The notes: generated from the sequence alone by a model not told the origin. A DNA stretch of 64,000 nucleotides from Gillisia lutea (GCF_021568705.1 NZ_JAKGTH010000007.1:496001-560000); one strand, 5' to 3'; shown: positions 34,788 to 44,807, numbered from the stretch's first letter. Numbers and translations are program-made.

Positions 34788-36995
34788 TTATTCTCTAGAG
34801 ACCTTATCAATACCATTAATTTTTCTGAGATGATCTATTAGGGTGTTGAGTATGGAATTATTCTTCACAATAACGGTAATTTTACCGATAAATAAACCAT
34901 CTGCACTTTCAAAATTGATACTTCTCATATTCACATTCATACTCTTCGAGATCTCCTGAGTGATCTCACTCACTAAGCCCAGATTATCTATTCCTGTTAA
35001 ATTGATAACAGCTTTAAAATCCTGTTGAGAAGAATCTATCCACTTAGCCTGAATTATACGATAAGCATAATTACTTTGAAGTTGAATGGCATTTGGACAA
35101 TCCTTCTTATGTACTTTTATACCCTCACTAACGGTAATAAATCCAAAAACATTATCTCCCGGAATAGGGTTGCAACAGTTGGCAAGTTTATAATCCAGAG
35201 TTTCCTCTTCTTTCCCAAAAACCAGCTGGTCATATTTAGAAGTGATCTCTTCTTTATAAAGATCTTCGGCAACCGCAGGTTTTCTAAATTTGGTCTTTAT
35301 ATAACTAACAAATGCATTACTTCGAGAAGACGTAAATTCTTTAAGTTTTACATTATCAATTTTACCGATTCCCACTCTGTAAAAAAGGTCTAAGCTTGTT
35401 TTAAGCTTAAAATATAACACCAATTCGTTAATAATACTCTCATTGAAGTTTAACTTCTGAGCCTTAAGTTTTCTCGCCAGAATTGCTTTTCCTTCCTCGG
35501 CAATCTCCTTTTTCTCGTCTTTTAACGAAGATTTTATCTTGGCTCTGGCCCTTGCAGTAGTTGCATAATCTAACCAGTTAATATTTGGTTTGGCATTTTC
35601 TGAAGTGATGATCTCTATTTGATCGCCACTTTTTAGTTCATGACTTAATGGTACCAGTTTATTATTCACCCGGGCTCCCCGGGTATGCAATCCTATCTCG
35701 GTATGGATCCCGAACGCAAAATCCAGTGGAGTAGCTCCTTTTGGTAAGGATTTTAGATCTCCCTGTGGGGTGAACACAAAGATCTCTTTTGCATAGAGAT
35801 TCAATTTGAACTGCTCTACAAAATCTACGGCATTGGCTTCCGAGTTTTCGAGAGCTTCCTGTAATCTGTTCAACCATTCTTCCATGGTCTTTTCTTCCTG
35901 CTCTGCGCCTTGCTTGTATTTGTAATGAGCGGCATAACCCTTTTCGGCTATCTCGTTCATGCGCTGGCTTCGAATTTGCACCTCCACCCAACGCCCTTTT
36001 GGCCCCATTACGGTAATGTGCAATGCTTCATAGCCAGTAGATTTAGGAGATGATATCCAGTCTCGAAGGCGAATTGGGTTAGGTCTAAAGTGATCTGTAA
36101 CGATGGAGTAGATCTTCCAAGCAAGAAATTTTTCTTCCGCGATATCACTTTTGTAAATAATACGAACAGCAAACTTGTCGAAAACCTCATCGAACGTAAC
36201 GTTCTGATTCTTCATTTTCCTTCTTATGGAAAATATAGATTTGGGTCTTCCCTTAATTTGATATTCTAGATTTTCCTGATCTAAAGAGTTTTGAATAACA
36301 TTCGTAAAATCCTTGATATACGCATCTTGCTCTTCTTTGCTTTCTCGTATTTTTGTTAGAATATCATGATAAACATCTGGCTCGGTATATTTCAAACCCA
36401 GGTCTTCCAGTTCAGTTTTAATGCTATATAATCCAATTCTATGGGCTAATGGAGCGTAGATATATAAAGTTTCTGAAGCTATCTTCACCTGCTTATCTGC
36501 CCGCATAGATTCCATAGTTTGCATATTGTGCAACCTGTCGGCAATCTTTATAATGATCACCCGAACATCATCATTTAGTGTCAGCAACATTTTTCTGAAG
36601 TTCTCTGCTTGGAGAGAAACATCTTTGTCGTGTTGTAAATGAGATATCTTAGTAAGTCCATCAACAATTCGGGCCACGGTTTTCCCAAACATCTCTTCAA
36701 TGTTCTCAATGGTATATTCGGTATCTTCAACTACATCATGGAGTAGGGCAGCGGCAATAGATGTAGCATCTAAACCAATTTCTGAAGCCACTATTTTTGC
36801 TACGGCAATTGGATGAAAAATATAAGCTTCTCCCGATTTTCTACGCTGATTTTTATGGGCATCTACGGCAGTGTCGAAAGCCAGTCGAATCAGTTTTTTG
36901 TCATCATCAGAAAGTGACCTGTAGCTAATTCGCAGTAACTCTTTATATTGCCTTGCAATATTCTTATTTTCCTTTTCTATTTCAACTTCTGTCAT
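34788..36995 (-). CDS. Bifunctional (p)ppGpp synthetase/hydrolase, RelA/SpoT family
   Basis: Controls the stringent-response alarmone. The 735 residues carry, in order, the hydrolase HD domain ([11 protein letters not shown] and LLHDVVEDT near 60-90), the synthetase domain with [23 protein letters not shown] and [25 protein letters not shown], a TGS domain ([24 protein letters not shown] near 405-430), a zinc-finger-like NCCNPIPGD region, and a C-terminal ACT domain. Intact HD residues suggest both activities. The ATG at 36995 is only four bases after a -7-like element (37000-37007), so the message may be leaderless. It starts the rel, fur, purA operon. Confidence 0.95.
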   Translation of the reverse strand: MTEVEIEKENKNIARQYKELLRISYRSLSDDDKKLIRLAFDTAVDAHKNQRRKSGEAYIFHPIAVAKIVASEIGLDATSIAAALLHDVVEDTEYTIENIEEMFGKTVARIVDGLTKISHLQHDKDVSLQAENFRKMLLTLNDDVRVIIIKIADRLHNMQTMESMRADKQVKIASETLYIYAPLAHRIGLYSIKTELEDLGLKYTEPDVYHDILTKIRESKEEQDAYIKDFTNVIQNSLDQENLEYQIKGRPKSIFSIRRKMKNQNVTFDEVFDKFAVRIIYKSDIAEEKFLAWKIYSIVTDHFRPNPIRLRDWISSPKSTGYEALHITVMGPKGRWVEVQIRSQRMNEIAEKGYAAHYKYKQGAEQEEKTMEEWLNRLQEALENSEANAVDFVEQFKLNLYAKEIFVFTPQGDLKSLPKGATPLDFAFGIHTEIGLHTRGARVNNKLVPLSHELKSGDQIEIITSENAKPNINWLDYATTARARAKIKSSLKDEKKEIAEEGKAILARKLKAQKLNFNESIINELVLYFKLKTSLDLFYRVGIGKIDNVKLKEFTSSRSNAFVSYIKTKFRKPAVAEDLYKEEITSKYDQLVFGKEEETLDYKLANCCNPIPGDNVFGFITVSEGIKVHKKDCPNAIQLQSNYAYRIIQAKWIDSSQQDFKAVINLTGIDNLGLVSEITQEISKSMNVNMRSINFESADGLFIGKITVIVKNNSILNTLIDHLRKINGIDKVSRE

Positions 36996-36999
36996 AGCT

Positions 37000-37030
37000 T
37001 AAAAATACGATTAAGATTGTAAAGAAACAA
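37000..37030 (-). promoter_or_regulatory. Probable promoter of the rel/fur/purA operon
   Basis: On the minus strand: TTG (37028-37030), 20 bases, TATTTTTA (37000-37007). The last base of the -7 box departs from TAnnTTTG. The ATG at 36995 is four bases downstream, implying little or no 5' leader. Confidence 0.45.
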
Positions 37031-37037
37031 CTACAAA

Positions 37038-38270
37038 CTACGCTCTTAAATTCTTATAACGCTGTAAGAGCGTGGGGTGAGAATAGTGCATAAATACATA
37101 TGCTTTGTGCGGAGTGAGATTGCTTAAACTTGTTTTAGAAAGCTTTTTTAAACTCGAAATTAAGTAATTACCATCGTAGGTATTCTTTGCAAAATCGTCT
37201 GCCTGATATTCAAATTTTCTGGAAAGATAATTCATAATAAGTCCGGTGAGCTCAGAAATAGGGCTATATAACATTCCAAAGGCAACTAAACCTATATGAA
37301 AACTGGGAATGTTTACACCTAAAGCTTCAGATAATAAAGGGTTTCCAACAAATAATGATAAAAGCCAAAGTGTAAATCCGGTTGTGGCGACAGATGCAAT
37401 TAGATTTATAATGATGTGCTTTTTTTTATAATGCCCAACTTCATGCGCTAACACACTTACAATTTCTTCCTCTTCCAGATCGTTGACCAAAGTATCGTAA
37501 AGAGTGATCCTTTTTTCTTTACCAAAACCTGAAAAGTAGGCATTTGCCTTAGTGCTTCTTTTAGAGCCATCAATTACAAAAATATTATCTATTTTAAACC
37601 CAACCTTTTTAGCATAGGCTTCTATTTTAGTACGTAAAGAGCCTTCTTGAAGAGGGGTTTGTTTATTGAATAAAGGAACGATCAATTTAGCATAGAACAT
37701 ATTTACAAATAATGAGATCACTGTAACCAGGATCCAGGCATACCACCAAAAATCTTCTCCCGTTACTTGATAGAACCAAACAATTAGGGCCAATACTACT
37801 CCTCCGGCTATTGCCATTATCGCCCAGCCCTTTAATTTATCTAAAATGAATGTTTTTATTGTGGTTTTATTGAAGCCGAATTTTTCTTCTATTATAAAAG
37901 TGCTGTAATAGGAAAAGGGTAGGCTGAGGATATCACTAGCAAACATGATAATACCGAAGAATACCAGTGCGATAACAATAGGGTTATCAGAGACATTTCG
38001 GGCAATATCATCTACATATGCAAAGCCATCAAGCAATAAAAAAAGCAACATGACCAGTATTGAGAAACTGGAACTAAGTATTCCAAAACGGTAGCGTTCT
38101 TTCTTATACTGCTGAGATTTCAAATACTCATTTTCATCATAAACGTCATCCAATTCCTTCGGAACCGGATCCTTGAAATGAGCGGCGTTTAGGGCATCTA
38201 AAATTTTATCGACTACAAAATCTAATAGTACGAACGCGATAATGATATAAAATAAAGTGTTTGCTGTCAA
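37038..38270 (-). CDS. M48 family zinc metallopeptidase (Ste24/CAAX protease-like)
   Basis: A 410-residue integral membrane protease. The active site reads LAHEVGHYKKKH (HExxH, near residue 278), with the third zinc ligand in the EFQADDFAK segment (EYQADDF here, near 359). About seven membrane helices are seen, in the family arrangement: pairs at the N-terminus, then helices around the catalytic domain. Relatives (Ste24p) process or turn over membrane proteins, and HtpX-like members assist quality control; the target here is unknown. The start is TTG at 38270. It lies upstream of rel on the same strand, 42 bases away, but rel has its own promoter. Confidence 0.9.
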   Translation of the reverse strand: MTANTLFYIIIAFVLLDFVVDKILDALNAAHFKDPVPKELDDVYDENEYLKSQQYKKERYRFGILSSSFSILVMLLFLLLDGFAYVDDIARNVSDNPIVIALVFFGIIMFASDILSLPFSYYSTFIIEEKFGFNKTTIKTFILDKLKGWAIMAIAGGVVLALIVWFYQVTGEDFWWYAWILVTVISLFVNMFYAKLIVPLFNKQTPLQEGSLRTKIEAYAKKVGFKIDNIFVIDGSKRSTKANAYFSGFGKEKRITLYDTLVNDLEEEEIVSVLAHEVGHYKKKHIIINLIASVATTGFTLWLLSLFVGNPLLSEALGVNIPSFHIGLVAFGMLYSPISELTGLIMNYLSRKFEYQADDFAKNTYDGNYLISSLKKLSKTSLSNLTPHKAYVFMHYSHPTLLQRYKNLRA

Positions 38271-38354
38271 ATTTTTTAATTTCTGGAGTTATTCAATAGG
38301 TTTATGAAAATTCAATTTTCATTCCATAATTTATGATGTCATATAGATTAATTT

Positions 38355-39158
38355 CTAAAAACCCCTTTGGCGTTTGGCTTCAAAAATTAGAATTCCTGCT
38401 GCTACCGACACGTTCATAGAATCTATTTCTCCTTGCATAGGAATGATGATATTTTGAGTAGAATTCCTGCGCCATTCTTCACTTAACCCCGTAGCTTCTG
38501 TACCCACAACTATTGCAGAGGAACCTGTAAAATCTACCTCCACGTAATTTTTTGAAGCCTGTAATGCCGCTGCATAAATAGCCACATCGAGATCCTTTAA
38601 ATAAGCTATGATCTCTGTGGTACTTGCCATAGCAATTTTATTAGTAAAGACTCCTCCTACGCTAGAGCGAATGATATTGGGATTGTATAGATCGGTCTTC
38701 GGATTTGCGATTAATACGGCATCGGCTTTCGCAGCATCGGAAGTTCTTAACAAGGCCCCGATATTTCCGGGTTTTTCGGGAGCTTCTGCTACAAGTATCA
38801 ATAAATTATCGTTTTTATTGAGCTGAAGATTTTCCAGATTAGGTTCTTTTGTCTTAAAAACAGCGATAAGTCCTTCGGTACTGCCTCTGTACGCTAATTT
38901 GTTATAAATATCTGAACTGATCTCTGTGATCTCAGGTTTATTTCCAATCTTTAAAAGACCTGAGATTTGTTCGGCGGGGTGTAATTCATCACAAAAGAAA
39001 AGCTCCGAAATTTGAAAATCTCCTTTTAGCGCGAGTTGAATCTCCCTGATTCCTTCAACAATAAAAAGGCCTTCCTTTTTACGGTTGCGGGATTTTTCCT
39101 GTAATTGTAACAGCCTTTTAATGGCCGGATTCTGAGGGCTTGAAATTTGTTTAAACAT
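38355..39158 (-). CDS. TrmH/SpoU-family RNA 2'-O-methyltransferase
   Basis: A 267-residue SPOUT enzyme. An N-terminal substrate-binding domain (KRLLQLQEKSRNRKKEGLFIVEG) precedes the knotted AdoMet domain. That domain has the three SpoU motifs: PGNIGALLRTSDAA with the catalytic Arg, VVGTEATGLS, and IPMQGEIDSMNVSVAAGI. It methylates a ribose in rRNA or tRNA; RlmB-, TrmH- and TsnR-like members cannot be separated here. It has its own transcription unit, preceded by the amidohydrolase terminator at 39216 and followed by M48. Confidence 0.9.
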   Translation of the reverse strand: MFKQISSPQNPAIKRLLQLQEKSRNRKKEGLFIVEGIREIQLALKGDFQISELFFCDELHPAEQISGLLKIGNKPEITEISSDIYNKLAYRGSTEGLIAVFKTKEPNLENLQLNKNDNLLILVAEAPEKPGNIGALLRTSDAAKADAVLIANPKTDLYNPNIIRSSVGGVFTNKIAMASTTEIIAYLKDLDVAIYAAALQASKNYVEVDFTGSSAIVVGTEATGLSEEWRRNSTQNIIIPMQGEIDSMNVSVAAGILIFEAKRQRGF

Positions 39159-39215
39159 GTTGCTAAAATAAGCAGATTATATGAACTGGATAAAGAGTTT
39201 TTAGGATTGATTCAA

Positions 39216-39244
39216 TAAAAAATGCCCACATAAATGTGAGCATT
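39216..39244 (-). terminator. Terminator after the amidohydrolase operon
   Basis: On the minus strand the hairpin pairs AATGC-CACA-type arms (39221-39230 with 39235-39244, one mismatch, four-base loop) and is followed by six T residues at 39217-39222. Confidence 0.65.
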
Positions 39245-39270
39245 CTATGGGTAACTCTTATTTAGAGTAC

Positions 39271-40581
39271 TTACTCCTTTTCCGGTTTATATTTATTGGA
39301 ATATCTTTTATAAAGTTCTGTTTGGTGGCTCTCAAGGCTTATTTCACGGCCCTGTACAAAAGCTTTGGTAAGTTTATTGGTTCGCATGTCTAACGCATCT
39401 CCTTCACTAATAAAAAGGGTAGCATCTTTTCCTCTTTCTAAAGTTCCAATCATATTGTCTATGCCAAGGATCTGGGCAGTATTAGAAGTAACCAGTTTTA
39501 ATGCTTCTTCTTTGTCCATTCCGAATGATGCCACCGTCCCGGCATAAAAAGGTAAATTCCGGGTGTTCATAGCCTCCATTTGTCCGCTGCTTTCTAATCC
39601 CACTAATACTCCTTTATCGGTTAAAAGTTTTGCCATCTTGTAATTGTAATCGTAGTCAAGATCGTCGCGTCCCGGAGAAGTATGAGGGCGCGTAGCAAGA
39701 ACCGCTACATTATTTTCTTTTAAAGCATCAGCCACAGTTAAGGCTTCATATCCACCCACAATTACTAAATTTTCAATATTCTGGTCCTTTTTGAATTGCA
39801 GCACATCCAAGATCTCTTTTTCAAGATCTACATGAATAAACACCCTTTTATCATTGCTAAAAACACTTTCCATCGCTTTATAAGGAAGGTTGACCAATTT
39901 TTGGTCTCCAGCCAAATAAGCTCTCGAATTGTTGAAGAACTGGTTAAGTTTTAAAACTTCTTCCTGATATTTTTTATTGGCCTTCATTCCGGGGTCTTCA
40001 CCTTCCCACCAACGACCTCTCGTAAAGCTGCTAGGCCAGTTTATATGAAGTCCGTCATCTGTTCTTACAGCTGCATCCTCCCAATTCCAGGCATCTAGTT
40101 GAACTATAGAAGAAGTTCCTGAGATAGTTCCTCCTCTTGGTGTGATTTGGGCAGTAAGTACACCATTGGGCCTCATCGATTCTATTATTCTACTTTCGGC
40201 ATTATAGGCAACAATACTTCTAATATGCGGAAGCATTTCCCCCACTTCATCCTGATCATCGGTAGCACGAACCGCATCGATCTCAACTAGTCCTAAAGTG
40301 CTGTTTGGGGCTATAAACCCGGGATATACATGTTTGCCTTCTGCATTGATAATGGTACCGCGATACTGCATTTTGGTAGTTGTTGCATCCATGACCTGCG
40401 TAAGCTTTCCGTTTTCAAAAATGATAAGGCTATTTTCGATGACCTCTCCATTTCCAATATGCGCTTTTGCTCCCACGATGGTAACCGCTGTAGATTGTTT
40501 AGAAGCAGGAGTTTGTTGTGCGTAAAGTTCTCCACAAAAGGAAATCAATACCAGTAAGAATGTTATTTTGATAGTTTTCAT
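39271..40581 (-). CDS. Secreted amidohydrolase-fold protein, metal site degenerate
   Basis: A 436-residue exported protein (signal peptide ending LYAQ, residues 1-22) with an amidohydrolase-like beta-barrel. The segment that normally reads PGFIDxHxH here is PGFIAPNS (residues 87-94), so both His ligands of the first metal are missing. The C-terminal half keeps family landmarks (TSNTAQILGID, GTLERGKDATLFI). It is therefore probably not a hydrolase in the usual sense, or uses a different mechanism. It lies 12 bases after its larger paralogue and is co-transcribed, which suggests a complex of an active and an inactive subunit; that is inference. Confidence 0.85.
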   Translation of the reverse strand: MKTIKITFLLVLISFCGELYAQQTPASKQSTAVTIVGAKAHIGNGEVIENSLIIFENGKLTQVMDATTTKMQYRGTIINAEGKHVYPGFIAPNSTLGLVEIDAVRATDDQDEVGEMLPHIRSIVAYNAESRIIESMRPNGVLTAQITPRGGTISGTSSIVQLDAWNWEDAAVRTDDGLHINWPSSFTRGRWWEGEDPGMKANKKYQEEVLKLNQFFNNSRAYLAGDQKLVNLPYKAMESVFSNDKRVFIHVDLEKEILDVLQFKKDQNIENLVIVGGYEALTVADALKENNVAVLATRPHTSPGRDDLDYDYNYKMAKLLTDKGVLVGLESSGQMEAMNTRNLPFYAGTVASFGMDKEEALKLVTSNTAQILGIDNMIGTLERGKDATLFISEGDALDMRTNKLTKAFVQGREISLESHQTELYKRYSNKYKPEKE

Positions 40582-40593
40582 TGTTTTTTCTTT

Positions 40594-43557
40594 TTAGTAG
40601 ATTTCCAAGGTGTTACAATCAATAAGTTGTTTTTCTTCTTTGGTAACGGGTTTGGTTTTAGCGCCACCATTCTTAGCTTCCAGCATTTGTTTGGTCAACA
40701 AACTTTTCTGTCTTGTGATCTCCGCTCTTAATTCCTGGTCTACCTGAGTATCAAAGTACACGGTACCTTCTATCAATGTTTTTTCTGCTTTTGAATAGAT
40801 GGAAAGTGGATGACCAGACCATAAAACAACATCGGCATCCTTACCGGGTGCAATACTTCCTACGCGGTCGTCTATATGAAGCAGTTTGGCAGGATTCAGC
40901 GTTACAAATTTCCAGGCTTCTTCTTCTGAAATATTTCCGTATTTCACACTTTTCGCAGCTTCCTGATTCAGTCTTCGGCTCATCTCCGGATCGTCACTAT
41001 TAATAGCCACGGTAAGTCCTGCATTATGCATAATTGCTGCATTATAGGGAATTGCATCCTTCACTTCATATTTATAAGCCCACCAGTCAGAAAAAGTAGA
41101 TGCACCGGCACCGTGCTCTTTCATTTTATCGGCTACTTTATAACCTTCAAGAATGTGGGTAAAAGTGTTTATTCTGAAATCAAATTTTTCAGCCACTTTC
41201 ATCAACATATTTATTTCACTTTGAATATAGGAATGACTACTTACAAAACGTTCAGCATTTAAGATTTCCAAAATGGTTTCCATTTCTATATCTTTTCTGA
41301 AGTTCTTATTTGTTCGCTTTTCTTGCTCGTAATTTCGTGCTCTGCTAAAATAATCGGTAAAAACCTGTTCTACACCCATTCTAGTTTGTGGAAAACGATT
41401 GGTACTTCCCCAGTTAGATTGTTTCACATTCTCACCTAAAGCAAATTTTATGAATTTAGGAGAATTTTGAAAAATATAATCTTTAGCTGCTGATCCCCAT
41501 TTCAATCTTAAAATAGCCGATCTACCACCAATAGGGTTTGCTGAACCATGTAATAATTGAACAGTGGTTACTCCTCCGGCAAGGTTTCTGTATATGTTGA
41601 TGTCGTTTGGATCTATAACATCTTCCATAGAAACTTCAGCACTGGAATTTTGTCCGGCTTCATTAATAGCAGATCCTGCAATATGAGAATGCTCATCAAT
41701 AATTCCGCTGGTAAGGTGTTTCCCCGTAGCATCAATCACCTTGGCATTCCCGGCATTTAAATTCTTTCCAATTCCTGAGATCTTCCCGTTCTTGATGAGA
41801 ACATCGGTATTCTCTAAAATACCATCATTAGTGTTCGTCCAAACGGTAGCGTTCTTGAAAAGGAAATTCTCTTGTTTCGGCATAGACTTAAAACCATAAG
41901 CCATATTTGGAAAACTTACTGGAAGAACTTCATGGGTGGTATCCTTGTCTTTTTTCTTTTCATCTTTCTTTTCAATTTCTGAAGTTTTATTTGCTGTAAA
42001 AGCAATTTCAGAACCATCATTCAAGATTGCTTTTCCTTGAATTTTCTCTTTGGAAGTTATTCTTGCAACTAGCCTTGTAAACTCTGTTTTGGTAGAATCT
42101 GGAGAAGAAAGTAAAAGGTTCATCCAGCTATCGGTATATGCCAGTTTAGAAGTTACTTTGGTTTCACCTAGTTTTACTTCAGCTTTTGGCGCATCTGGTT
42201 TTCCGGTTATTGTAAGATCGTATGTTTCACCCTGCAATTGTAGCTGATAATTCCCTGCAAGATTTGTGATATTCATGTCTTCTAAAAGAGTTCTATTTCC
42301 TTTTGTCCAGTTCTCGTACACCACAGTCTCCTTATCGAAGAAATCTCCGGAAGTAATTAAAAAATTAGCCCAGGAACCTACTTTTAAAACACCTAATTTG
42401 TTTTCCTGTCCCAATATTTTGGCCGGTGCCGTTGTTAATGCTTCTAAAGCCTTTTTCTTATCAAGCCCATACTCAATAGCTTTTAGAAGATTGGTTTTAA
42501 AATTATCACCATCTTTTAAAGAATATGTAGTGAGTAAGAAAGGAATATTGTTGCTGGCTAGCACGCTTAGATTTGATGGGGCCTGATTCCAACGTTTCAT
42601 ATCCTGAAGGCTTGCAAAGTTTGCTAAATATGGGTCTTCCACATCCAGAGCCTTAGGAAAATTGAGAGGTACAATAAGAGCAGCATTTGTTGCTTTTATT
42701 TCCTCCAACTTTTCCAGTTCGTAACCGCTTCCGAAGATCACGTATTGAATACCAAATTCATCACCCACCTTATCGGCACGCATCACCTCTAATAGATCGT
42801 CTGTCTTAAAGATCTGGGTAAGACCTTTATTTCTATTCAAAGCTTCCAGAGCAAGGTCTTTGGTTTTAGAATTACCATTTGCATACCAGGAAGCATCCAA
42901 GTATGTTTGTCTTAATAATGCCATTGCTCCCATTATAGAAGTAGGGTAGGACTGTCTGGATTGAACGCTTTTTTCAAATGATAGGTATTGGGCAGAGCGA
43001 TCACTAAGTATTCTATCTCCTTCGGTGCCATCGGTATTTAAGGCTACCAACATTCCGGTTCCTCTTATAATTCCGTCTGGAACGTGGGTGTTCACAACTC
43101 CAAAACCACTTTTTTGCAGTTTCTTGGCTTCTTCTGCATTAAAACTGAAGCTTTCCAAGGCATTGGTTTCTGGACGAATATGGTCGTTCCAATAATAACC
43201 TTCGCGACTTGCATCATACTGAGGCTCTCCGCCACCCTTCGCTTTTTCAGGTTTATTGATACCAAATTCACTGTAAATATCAATAAAGGAAGGGTAAACT
43301 TCTTTTCCTTTTAAATCTATTTTTACTGAATTCTTAGGGATGTTAATGGATGAACCTATTGCGGTAATTTTACCGTCTTTTACGGCAAAACTTCCATTTT
43401 CAATAATAGTATTGGGATCTACGTGGATTTTTGCATTTTCAAAAACCGTATAATTCGTATTGGTGGTTTTTACGCCTGAGTTCGAGGGGAAATATTCCTG
43501 AGCCTGCAAACTCATGCAAGTCAGCAGCACTGGAAGGAGTAGAAATTTTAATTTCAT
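40594..43557 (-). CDS. Secreted tandem amidohydrolase (degenerate N-terminal half, intact C-terminal half)
   Basis: A 987-residue exported protein (signal peptide ending LQAQ, residues 1-20) made of two amidohydrolase units joined by a beta domain and a Lys-rich linker near 525-545. The N-terminal half has FIDIYSEF (91-98) where HxH is expected, so its metal site is lost. The C-terminal half retains IIDEHSHI (His623, His625), further candidates His775 and His801 (TFTHILEG), and the closing Asp855 in NSDDPE. The substrate could be a cyclic amide or peptide derivative, but nothing here identifies it. It is first gene of a two-gene operon. The family is widespread in Bacteroidetes as imidazolonepropionase-like secreted proteins. 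Confidence 0.88.
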   Translation of the reverse strand: MKLKFLLLPVLLTCMSLQAQEYFPSNSGVKTTNTNYTVFENAKIHVDPNTIIENGSFAVKDGKITAIGSSINIPKNSVKIDLKGKEVYPSFIDIYSEFGINKPEKAKGGGEPQYDASREGYYWNDHIRPETNALESFSFNAEEAKKLQKSGFGVVNTHVPDGIIRGTGMLVALNTDGTEGDRILSDRSAQYLSFEKSVQSRQSYPTSIMGAMALLRQTYLDASWYANGNSKTKDLALEALNRNKGLTQIFKTDDLLEVMRADKVGDEFGIQYVIFGSGYELEKLEEIKATNAALIVPLNFPKALDVEDPYLANFASLQDMKRWNQAPSNLSVLASNNIPFLLTTYSLKDGDNFKTNLLKAIEYGLDKKKALEALTTAPAKILGQENKLGVLKVGSWANFLITSGDFFDKETVVYENWTKGNRTLLEDMNITNLAGNYQLQLQGETYDLTITGKPDAPKAEVKLGETKVTSKLAYTDSWMNLLLSSPDSTKTEFTRLVARITSKEKIQGKAILNDGSEIAFTANKTSEIEKKDEKKKDKDTTHEVLPVSFPNMAYGFKSMPKQENFLFKNATVWTNTNDGILENTDVLIKNGKISGIGKNLNAGNAKVIDATGKHLTSGIIDEHSHIAGSAINEAGQNSSAEVSMEDVIDPNDINIYRNLAGGVTTVQLLHGSANPIGGRSAILRLKWGSAAKDYIFQNSPKFIKFALGENVKQSNWGSTNRFPQTRMGVEQVFTDYFSRARNYEQEKRTNKNFRKDIEMETILEILNAERFVSSHSYIQSEINMLMKVAEKFDFRINTFTHILEGYKVADKMKEHGAGASTFSDWWAYKYEVKDAIPYNAAIMHNAGLTVAINSDDPEMSRRLNQEAAKSVKYGNISEEEAWKFVTLNPAKLLHIDDRVGSIAPGKDADVVLWSGHPLSIYSKAEKTLIEGTVYFDTQVDQELRAEITRQKSLLTKQMLEAKNGGAKTKPVTKEEKQLIDCNTLEIY

Positions 43558-43644
43558 AAAAGAAAAAGATTAGAATGTAAGTGTGGTTAAAATTTAAAAA
43601 CAGGAATTTAAGGATAATTTTAATGATGTGGAAACCCAAATTCT

Positions 43645-44763
43645 TTAAAAGGCATTTTCTACGTCATCAAAATAATTTACAAGTAAAGCAACCACGTAGC
43701 TGTAGCTTTTCATACCCTCTTGTTGATTATTTGCTTTAAGGAATCCGTTATAAGTAAATTGAAAAAATGGTTCTAGCGGATTTTGATGTTCCTCCCAGAA
43801 AATACGAACTTCTTTAAAATTCTCTAAGATCCCCGGGTGTATCTTTTTTATCAGCTCATCGGCCTTGCATTGATCGCGAAGGTATAGTTCGTTTAAACAA
43901 TATCTTAAAGCGAAAGTAAAACCTGAATATCGAAAATAAGGATCAGGATTTTTCATGGTTGCCAAGCAGGCGATGAAATTTGCTTCATTTTCCTTTGCAA
44001 AGCCTAATTGATGTCCAATTTCGTGACTTGCTGTAGTAGGTATCTTATAAGCCAAAATTTGGGTGTTAACCTGAGCTTCGTTTGTGAGAGGATTCAAATA
44101 TCCGTTAAAACCCATATAGGTAAGAGGAATACTAAAAAGGGAACGCTTTAAACTGTTTCCATTATAGGTTAACTTCGGATAATCTTTGCTGAGGTAATCA
44201 TAGCCTTCCACGGTTTTTTTTAATAATTCGTTTTTAGTAAAATCATAAGGGACTTTCAAAGAATCATTTTCTACTAGGTTGGAATGTATTTCGTTAGATT
44301 TTTTGATTAAAGTTTCGGTGAGTAAAACCAATTCTTCAGTAGTATACGTGTTCTTTATCTTCAGTGTTTTATGAAGCGGAAGCCTGTAATAATTTAAACC
44401 CCAGAAAATGTGAAAGCAAGCATATATGATAGAAAGAAAGGCCAACGAATCAATTATCCAGATATTTACATTTCTAAGCCTGTATTTTATTCGGAAATAT
44501 AGCCATCGAAGGAGAGAGAATATCAAGAAACAATATAGTAGATCGCCTAAGGAAAACGGCAAAAAACCTAATGAAAATCGCATAACACTCGAGATATACG
44601 GATAGACCCCGTTGCTGTACCAATTTTCGATAAAAGTAGGATAGCCCGATGCAATCTTAATTGCCACAAATTGTAATGGCAAAAGAATAGCTAAAATTAA
44701 TCCGGTCTTGTTTTTCACTTTTTTAAAATACAAACAATTAAAGAGCAACAAATTTTCCTGCAA
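43645..44763 (-). CDS. DUF3810 membrane protein with HExxH motif
   Basis: A 372-residue protein with three N-terminal membrane segments (near 17-35, 60-85 and 105-125), followed by an extracytoplasmic or cytoplasmic domain of about 230 residues. That domain carries ASHEIGHQLGFAKENEANFIACL, an HExxH zinc-protease signature followed by a downstream Glu. This is the DUF3810 family as I recall it, uncharacterised but with a metallopeptidase look. The start is uncertain: the frame opens with TTG at 44763, and a GTG at 44718 (KNKTGLIL) is equally plausible. It is divergent from pepD, with the two starts less than 100 bases apart. Confidence 0.8.
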   Translation of the reverse strand: MQENLLLFNCLYFKKVKNKTGLILAILLPLQFVAIKIASGYPTFIENWYSNGVYPYISSVMRFSLGFLPFSLGDLLYCFLIFSLLRWLYFRIKYRLRNVNIWIIDSLAFLSIIYACFHIFWGLNYYRLPLHKTLKIKNTYTTEELVLLTETLIKKSNEIHSNLVENDSLKVPYDFTKNELLKKTVEGYDYLSKDYPKLTYNGNSLKRSLFSIPLTYMGFNGYLNPLTNEAQVNTQILAYKIPTTASHEIGHQLGFAKENEANFIACLATMKNPDPYFRYSGFTFALRYCLNELYLRDQCKADELIKKIHPGILENFKEVRIFWEEHQNPLEPFFQFTYNGFLKANNQQEGMKSYSYVVALLVNYFDDVENAF

Positions 44764-44776
44764 TGGTAATTACCAA

Positions 44777-44784
44777 TATCTTTG
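44777..44784 (+). promoter_or_regulatory. Candidate pepD -7 element
   Basis: TATCTTTG fits TAnnTTTG and ends 23 bases before the chosen ATG at 44808. This supports that start over the upstream in-frame codon at 44763. Confidence 0.45.
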
Positions 44785-44807
44785 TGAAGATACCAAATTA
44801 TAATAGT

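Noticed and set aside
35025-35393. 122-residue frame opposite rel/spoT
   Set aside because: Antisense to the TGS/ACT region; no start signal or known domain.
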